Below, in pieces: positions 61,013 through 64,000 of a stretch of DNA of 64,000 bases. The notes under the pieces were generated by a model. The model saw only the letters and a list, made by a program, of their open reading frames with translations, searched no databases and was not told where the DNA came from. The translations under genes and the position numbers were made by a program. Location of the stretch: contig JANRKQ010000225.1 of the NCBI GenBank assembly GCA_033763395.1, positions 10,558 through 74,557 of the forward strand, read 5' to 3'. The stretch comes from Xiheimicrobium sp033763395. Its GTDB lineage: Bacteria > Myxococcota > Myxococcia > Myxococcales > Myxococcaceae. Every line of letters begins with the position of its first letter. Position 1 is the first letter of the stretch.

Positions 61013-61996
61013 TCAGTCGAGCCTCCCTCGGCGAATGAGGCGCAGGGCCTCGAACTCCATCTCGACGTTGCGGCGCGCAATGGCGATGAGCTCGAGATCG
61101 GTCTGCTCCCCCGACAGGTAGCGCTCACCCTGGTGCACGCTGCCGAGCGCCCAGCGCAGGTTGCCGACGATCTCCCACCACAACGCGGTGGCCTCGTCGA
61201 CGCGCCGGCCGCTGGCAGCCTCGTATGCGGCGTAGAACGGAGCCCGCGCGGCGAAGCCACCGATCGGCTGGTCGAGCCGGTTGAAGCGCCAGTCGCGCAC
61301 GGAGATCCACGACAGGTCCTCGTACGGCGAGCCGAAGTGGGCGAACTCCCAATCGAGCACGCCCGCGAGGCCGTCGGGCGTCACCATGAAGTTCCCGGTG
61401 CGGAAGTCGCCGTGCACGAGGACGACCTCGGTCTCCGAGGGCATTCGCTGCGAGAGCCACGCGAGCGCGAAGTGCACCGCCGGGTACACGCCGGGCATGC
61501 CGTTCATCATCGCGCGTAGCTCGTCGAGCGCCTTCCGGGCTGGTGTCGTCGAGGGCACGGGCAGGGGGAGGGTCGTCGTCGCAGGCGTCACCGTGTGGAG
61601 CTTCGCCAGCGTCTGCGCGAGCTGGACGGGCAGCTTTTCGCGCGCGGCTGACAGCTCCGGGTTTCGCACCACGCGGCGGCCGATGGCTTCGCCGGGCACC
61701 CAGTCGAGGAAGTACGCGTCGGCGTCATCGCGGAGCAGCCCGGGCTCGAGCCAGCGCACGCCCGGGGTGCGCACTCCAGCGGCGGTGGCGGCGCGAATGA
61801 CCTCGAACTCGGCGCGCCGCTTGATGCTCCCGGGCAGTGACGTCTTCGCGTCGGAGCGCAGCGCGAGCGTCAAGGGGGCGCCGTCGTGGGTCAGCTCGAC
61901 CTTGAAGTTCTCCTGGCAGGCGCCGCCGTGGAGCGGCTTGAGCGAGGTGAGGCTCGCTCCGTGTCTCTCCACTGCCGCGCGAATGCGGTCTTCCAT
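61013..61996 (-). CDS. APH-family phosphotransferase (ACAD10 kinase-like)
   Basis: A 327-residue kinase-like enzyme. The APH fold motifs are visible: G-G-A-C-Q-E-N-F near the nucleotide loop, L-V-H-G-D-F-R-T-G-N-F-M (catalytic Asp) and G-V-L-D-W-E-F-A-H-F-G-S-P-Y-E-D-L-S-W (metal-binding Asp). In the ACAD10/11 pathway such a domain phosphorylates a hydroxyacyl-CoA before dehydrogenation-linked dephosphorylation. The same job fits here because the ACAD gene lies two genes on. It is first in the three-gene unit and divergent from enoyl-CoA hydratase. Confidence 0.9.
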   Translation of the reverse strand: MEDRIRAAVERHGASLTSLKPLHGGACQENFKVELTHDGAPLTLALRSDAKTSLPGSIKRRAEFEVIRAATAAGVRTPGVRWLEPGLLRDDADAYFLDWVPGEAIGRRVVRNPELSAAREKLPVQLAQTLAKLHTVTPATTTLPLPVPSTTPARKALDELRAMMNGMPGVYPAVHFALAWLSQRMPSETEVVLVHGDFRTGNFMVTPDGLAGVLDWEFAHFGSPYEDLSWISVRDWRFNRLDQPIGGFAARAPFYAAYEAASGRRVDEATALWWEIVGNLRWALGSVHQGERYLSGEQTDLELIAIARRNVEMEFEALRLIRRGRLD

Positions 61997-62091
61997 GCGC
62001 GCGGCTTGTAGCGCACGGCGCCGTGCAATGCGCGTCGTGGCGTCCGCACGAGACGTTCACCAGCCGCGGAGCTCCACGGTACGGTGTGCGA

Positions 62092-62853
62092 ATGTCCGTT
62101 CGAGTCGAGAAGCAGGGGCCGGTGACGACGGTGATTCTCCACCGGCCCGAAGCGCGCAACGCCGTCGACGGGCCGACGGCGGCTGCGTTGCATGACGCCT
62201 TCGCGGCGTTCGAAGCCGACGCGTCGGCGAGCGTCGCGGTGCTCTTTGGCGATGGCGGAACCTTCTGCGCGGGGGCTGATTTGAAGGCGCTTGGCTCCGA
62301 GCGGCAGAACCGGGTGGAGGCAGCGGGTCCGGGGCCGATGGGTCCGTCTCGATTGCAGCTCTCGAAGCCGGTCATCGCGGCGGTTGCCGGGCACGCGGTC
62401 GCCGGAGGGCTCGAGCTCGCCTGCTGGTGCGACCTGCGCGTGGTCGAGGAAGACGCGGTCTTCGGGGTGTTCTGCCGCCGCTGGGGCGTGCCGCTCATCG
62501 ATGGCGGGACGGTTCGGCTCCCGCGCCTCATTGGGCAATCACGCGCGATGGATCTGATCCTCACCGGGCGGGCCGTGGGCGCTGCCGAGGCGCTCGCGAT
62601 CGGGCTCGCCAACCGCGTTGTGCGAAAGGGCGAAGTACGCGCCGCGGCCGAGGCCCTGGCGCACGAGCTGGCTGCCTTTCCCCAGACGTGTCTGCGGGCG
62701 GACCGTCGTTCGGCGCTGGCGCAGTGGGGGCTCGAGGAGTCCGAGGCGCTCGCCCAGGAGTTCGAGGGAGGACTCGAGGCGCTCCGGGCCGAAGGTGTTG
62801 TTGGAGCCGCGCGGTTCGCGCAAGGCGCCGGCCGTCATGGCGCGTTCAGGTGA
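62092..62853 (+). CDS. Enoyl-CoA hydratase/isomerase family protein
   Basis: A 253-residue crotonase-fold enzyme. Typical motifs are H-R-P-E-A-R-N-A-V-D, the oxyanion loop F-C-A-G-A-D-L-K and A-V-A-G-H-A-V-A-G-G-L-E-L-A, and a C-R-R-W-G-V-P-L-I-D-G-G-T-V-R-L segment. At the two positions usually taken by catalytic Glu in hydratases, the second carries Asp (I-D-G-G) while the first is Ala/Val-Ala-rich, so it may be an isomerase or a hydratase variant. ATG 62092 is preferred over the upstream in-frame start at 62023. It is divergent from the APH/ACAD unit and probably belongs to the same lipid metabolism. Confidence 0.88.
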   Translation: MSVRVEKQGPVTTVILHRPEARNAVDGPTAAALHDAFAAFEADASASVAVLFGDGGTFCAGADLKALGSERQNRVEAAGPGPMGPSRLQLSKPVIAAVAGHAVAGGLELACWCDLRVVEEDAVFGVFCRRWGVPLIDGGTVRLPRLIGQSRAMDLILTGRAVGAAEALAIGLANRVVRKGEVRAAAEALAHELAAFPQTCLRADRRSALAQWGLEESEALAQEFEGGLEALRAEGVVGAARFAQGAGRHGAFR

Positions 62854-62944
62854 GGGAGTCCGTGGTGACCCAGTGGTGGTATAAACTACCTTTAAGGAGT
62901 CAGCCGACCTATCCCCAGAGCAGAAGATCCAGCTGGCGTTCGAG

Positions 62945-63103
62945 ATGCACGAGCTCGGCTGCGCGATGATGCGCGAGAACCTCCGGCGGCGGTTCCCAGA
63001 CGAAACAGACGAGGAACGAGAGCGACGCTTCGTCGAGTGGCTCCAGACGAGGCCCGGAGCCGAACAGGGCGACGCCGTCGGGCGCCCGCGGCCGTCGCCG
63101 TGA
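62945..63103 (+). CDS. Small partner protein of the nucleotidyltransferase
   Basis: The first ATG (62945) gives 52 residues. The homologous-looking frame begins further up: from 62885 it reads through L-S-P-E-Q-K-I-Q-L-A-F-E-M-H-E-L-G and then M-M-R-E-N-L-R-R-R-F-P-D-E-T-D, but no start codon occurs there. AAGGAG at 62894-62899 is followed at good spacing by CTA (62909) and not by a start. So either a start codon has been lost or a shorter product is made. Its stop overlaps the nucleotidyltransferase start (GTGA). Small helical proteins like this often precede AbiEii-type genes. Confidence 0.6.
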   Translation: MHELGCAMMRENLRRRFPDETDEERERRFVEWLQTRPGAEQGDAVGRPRPSP

Positions 63104-63741
63104 CACCGCTTCAGGCGGCGGTTCGTCAGGGGTTGGGAGACCTCGCAACGCGGCGGATCGCCCTGGTCGGAGGTCTCGCCGTCTCGGCGCGCGCCGAGCC
63201 TCGCTTCACGCGTGACGTCGACCTCGCCGTGGCCGTCGCCAATGATGGAGAAGCCGAGAGACTCATCGGCGAACTGCTCGGGAAGGGGTACCGAGTCGCG
63301 GCTCAGGTCGATCAGGAGGCGACCGGGCGGCTTGCCACCGTTCGAACGGTTCCTTCTGGCACGAGCATTCTGTGCGACCTGCTCTTCGCGTCTTCGGGCA
63401 TCGAACCCGAACTGGTCGCTCATGCCACGAGTCTGACGCTGTTCGATGGTTGCTCCGCGCCGGTTGCCTCCGTCGGCCACTTGATCGCCGTGAAGTTGCT
63501 CGCCCGGTCACCGCGCAGGCTGCAGGACGATCTCGACCTCGACGCGCTCGCGAAGGTCGCCAGGCCTGCCGACCTTCTTGAGGCCGAGACCTCCCTGCAG
63601 TTGGTCACGTCCCAAGGCTTCGCTCGCGACAAGAACCTCGACGCGAGTTCGAGGCCTGGCGAACCCGAAGCGGATTCTGACTCGAGGCTGAATCAGCCGC
63701 GCAAACAGGCCTTGCCTGCGGTACAGGCACCGCCCTCATGA
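63100..63741 (+). CDS. AbiEii-like nucleotidyltransferase (toxin-type)
   Basis: A 213-residue protein from GTG 63100 (GTGA overlap). The minimal nucleotidyltransferase core has A-L-V-G-G-L-A-V-S-A-R and R-F-T-R-D-V-D-L-A-V-A, the G-G-x-A-V and D-x-D signature, and V-G-H-L-I-A-V-K-L. Such proteins are AbiEii/MNT-type toxins that modify tRNA, paired with a small antitoxin. The last ~30 residues, from 63646, have unusual composition (S-S-R-P-G-E-P-E) and may follow a one-base deletion. The next gene starts in an ATGA overlap. The toxin role is inferred from family only. Confidence 0.78.
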   Translation: MTPLQAAVRQGLGDLATRRIALVGGLAVSARAEPRFTRDVDLAVAVANDGEAERLIGELLGKGYRVAAQVDQEATGRLATVRTVPSGTSILCDLLFASSGIEPELVAHATSLTLFDGCSAPVASVGHLIAVKLLARSPRRLQDDLDLDALAKVARPADLLEAETSLQLVTSQGFARDKNLDASSRPGEPEADSDSRLNQPRKQALPAVQAPPS

Positions 63742-64000
63742 GCGTCGAACGCGTCGACAAGCAGTGGAAGACGAAGGGGCTGTCTGGCTACTCCACCGCC
63801 GCCATCTTCGGCACGCTGGGGCACTACGGCATCACGGTGGACGAGGCCGGCTTCAAGGCCCTGGCGGCGGGCCAGTACCCGCTTCAGATCGCCGGAGACT
63901 GGAAGCGGAGTTGGAAGGGCACCGGCCCCTTCCTCCCGTTCCCGTACGCGGCCGCCGACGAGCTGATGCGGCGGCTCTTCCCCGACCGGGTGACGCCGGC
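63738..64000 (+). CDS. Unidentified ORF, truncated by the window end
   Basis: 87 residues are visible from ATG 63738, which overlaps the stop of the nucleotidyltransferase gene. The sequence is soluble, with several Trp and aromatic residues (W-K-R-S-W-K-G-T-G-P-F-L-P-F-P). I recognise no family. Its coupling to the gene before it suggests the same operon, but if the gene before it is frameshifted this overlap could be accidental. Confidence 0.6.
   Translation, partial: MSVERVDKQWKTKGLSGYSTAAIFGTLGHYGITVDEAGFKALAAGQYPLQIAGDWKRSWKGTGPFLPFPYAAADELMRRLFPDRVTP

Overview
The window is high-GC DNA with overlapping (ATGA/GTGA) operons, many short lipoproteins with Gly/Ser or Asp-Gly-rich linkers, three eukaryote-like Ser/Thr kinases, PEGA, kelch, MopE-like and DUF1552/DUF1592 proteins, and two proteins ending in MYXO-CTERM-type tails. 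This points to a chromosomal segment of a myxobacterium (Myxococcota). No rRNA, CRISPR array, transposase or prophage genes were seen.

Layout. 1-2.7 kb: the end of a LysR regulator, then an amino-acid permease and an AlkA-type glycosylase on the minus strand. 2.8-8.7 kb: a plus-strand signalling operon (two CheY-like receivers, a FecR-domain protein, an Fn3-repeat protein with a probable outer-membrane barrel, a membrane histidine kinase). 8.8-14.9 kb: a minus-strand Gld-like ABC operon (ATPase, permease, GldG-like protein, DUF4340 protein) followed by two envelope proteins. 15-16.1 kb: an FHA protein and a FitA/VapC-type toxin-antitoxin pair whose toxin carries an in-frame amber codon. 16.1-22.1 kb: a less GC-rich minus-strand cassette described below. 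22.3-25.7 kb: heme O synthase and a large TPR protein. 25.9 kb: tRNA-Ala(CGC) with its own promoter-like sequence and terminator. 26-32.7 kb: a zinc-finger protein, a 5'-nucleotidase lipoprotein, a MYXO-CTERM protein, a MopE-like lipoprotein and a PEGA protein. 32.7-33.2 kb: a repeat-bearing intergenic region running into a pseudouridine synthase gene. 34-41.4 kb: lipoproteins, a degenerate M23 protein, and a GMC oxidoreductase with its Tat-lipoprotein partner. 41.4-55.4 kb: Ser/Thr kinases, a TatD-like protein, a trypsin-like protease, gamma-glutamyltransferase, a zinc-ribbon SDR, and a DUF1592-DUF1552-lipoprotein operon. 55.4-62.9 kb: an acyl-CoA dehydrogenase, three PPIases and pdxA, next to DUF6285, APH-type kinase and enoyl-CoA hydratase genes. 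62.9-64 kb: an AbiEii-like nucleotidyltransferase module and a truncated ORF.

The most unusual region is 16130-22068. A PqqD-family protein (the fold that serves as RiPP recognition element) is followed by a 1808-residue lipoprotein with Ig/Fn3-like repeats and a C-terminal FG-GAP propeller. That gene is translationally coupled to a previously easy-to-miss 57-residue ORF. The small ORF has a Lys-rich start, a Y-x-x-P-x-V leader-like motif and six C-terminal cysteines in a C-C-CC-C-C (knottin-like) order, and is 52 percent GC by count. I read this as a candidate undescribed peptide system: a precursor, its recognition domain and a giant surface partner. No tailoring enzyme, protease or exporter for it is visible in the window, so its function is inference.
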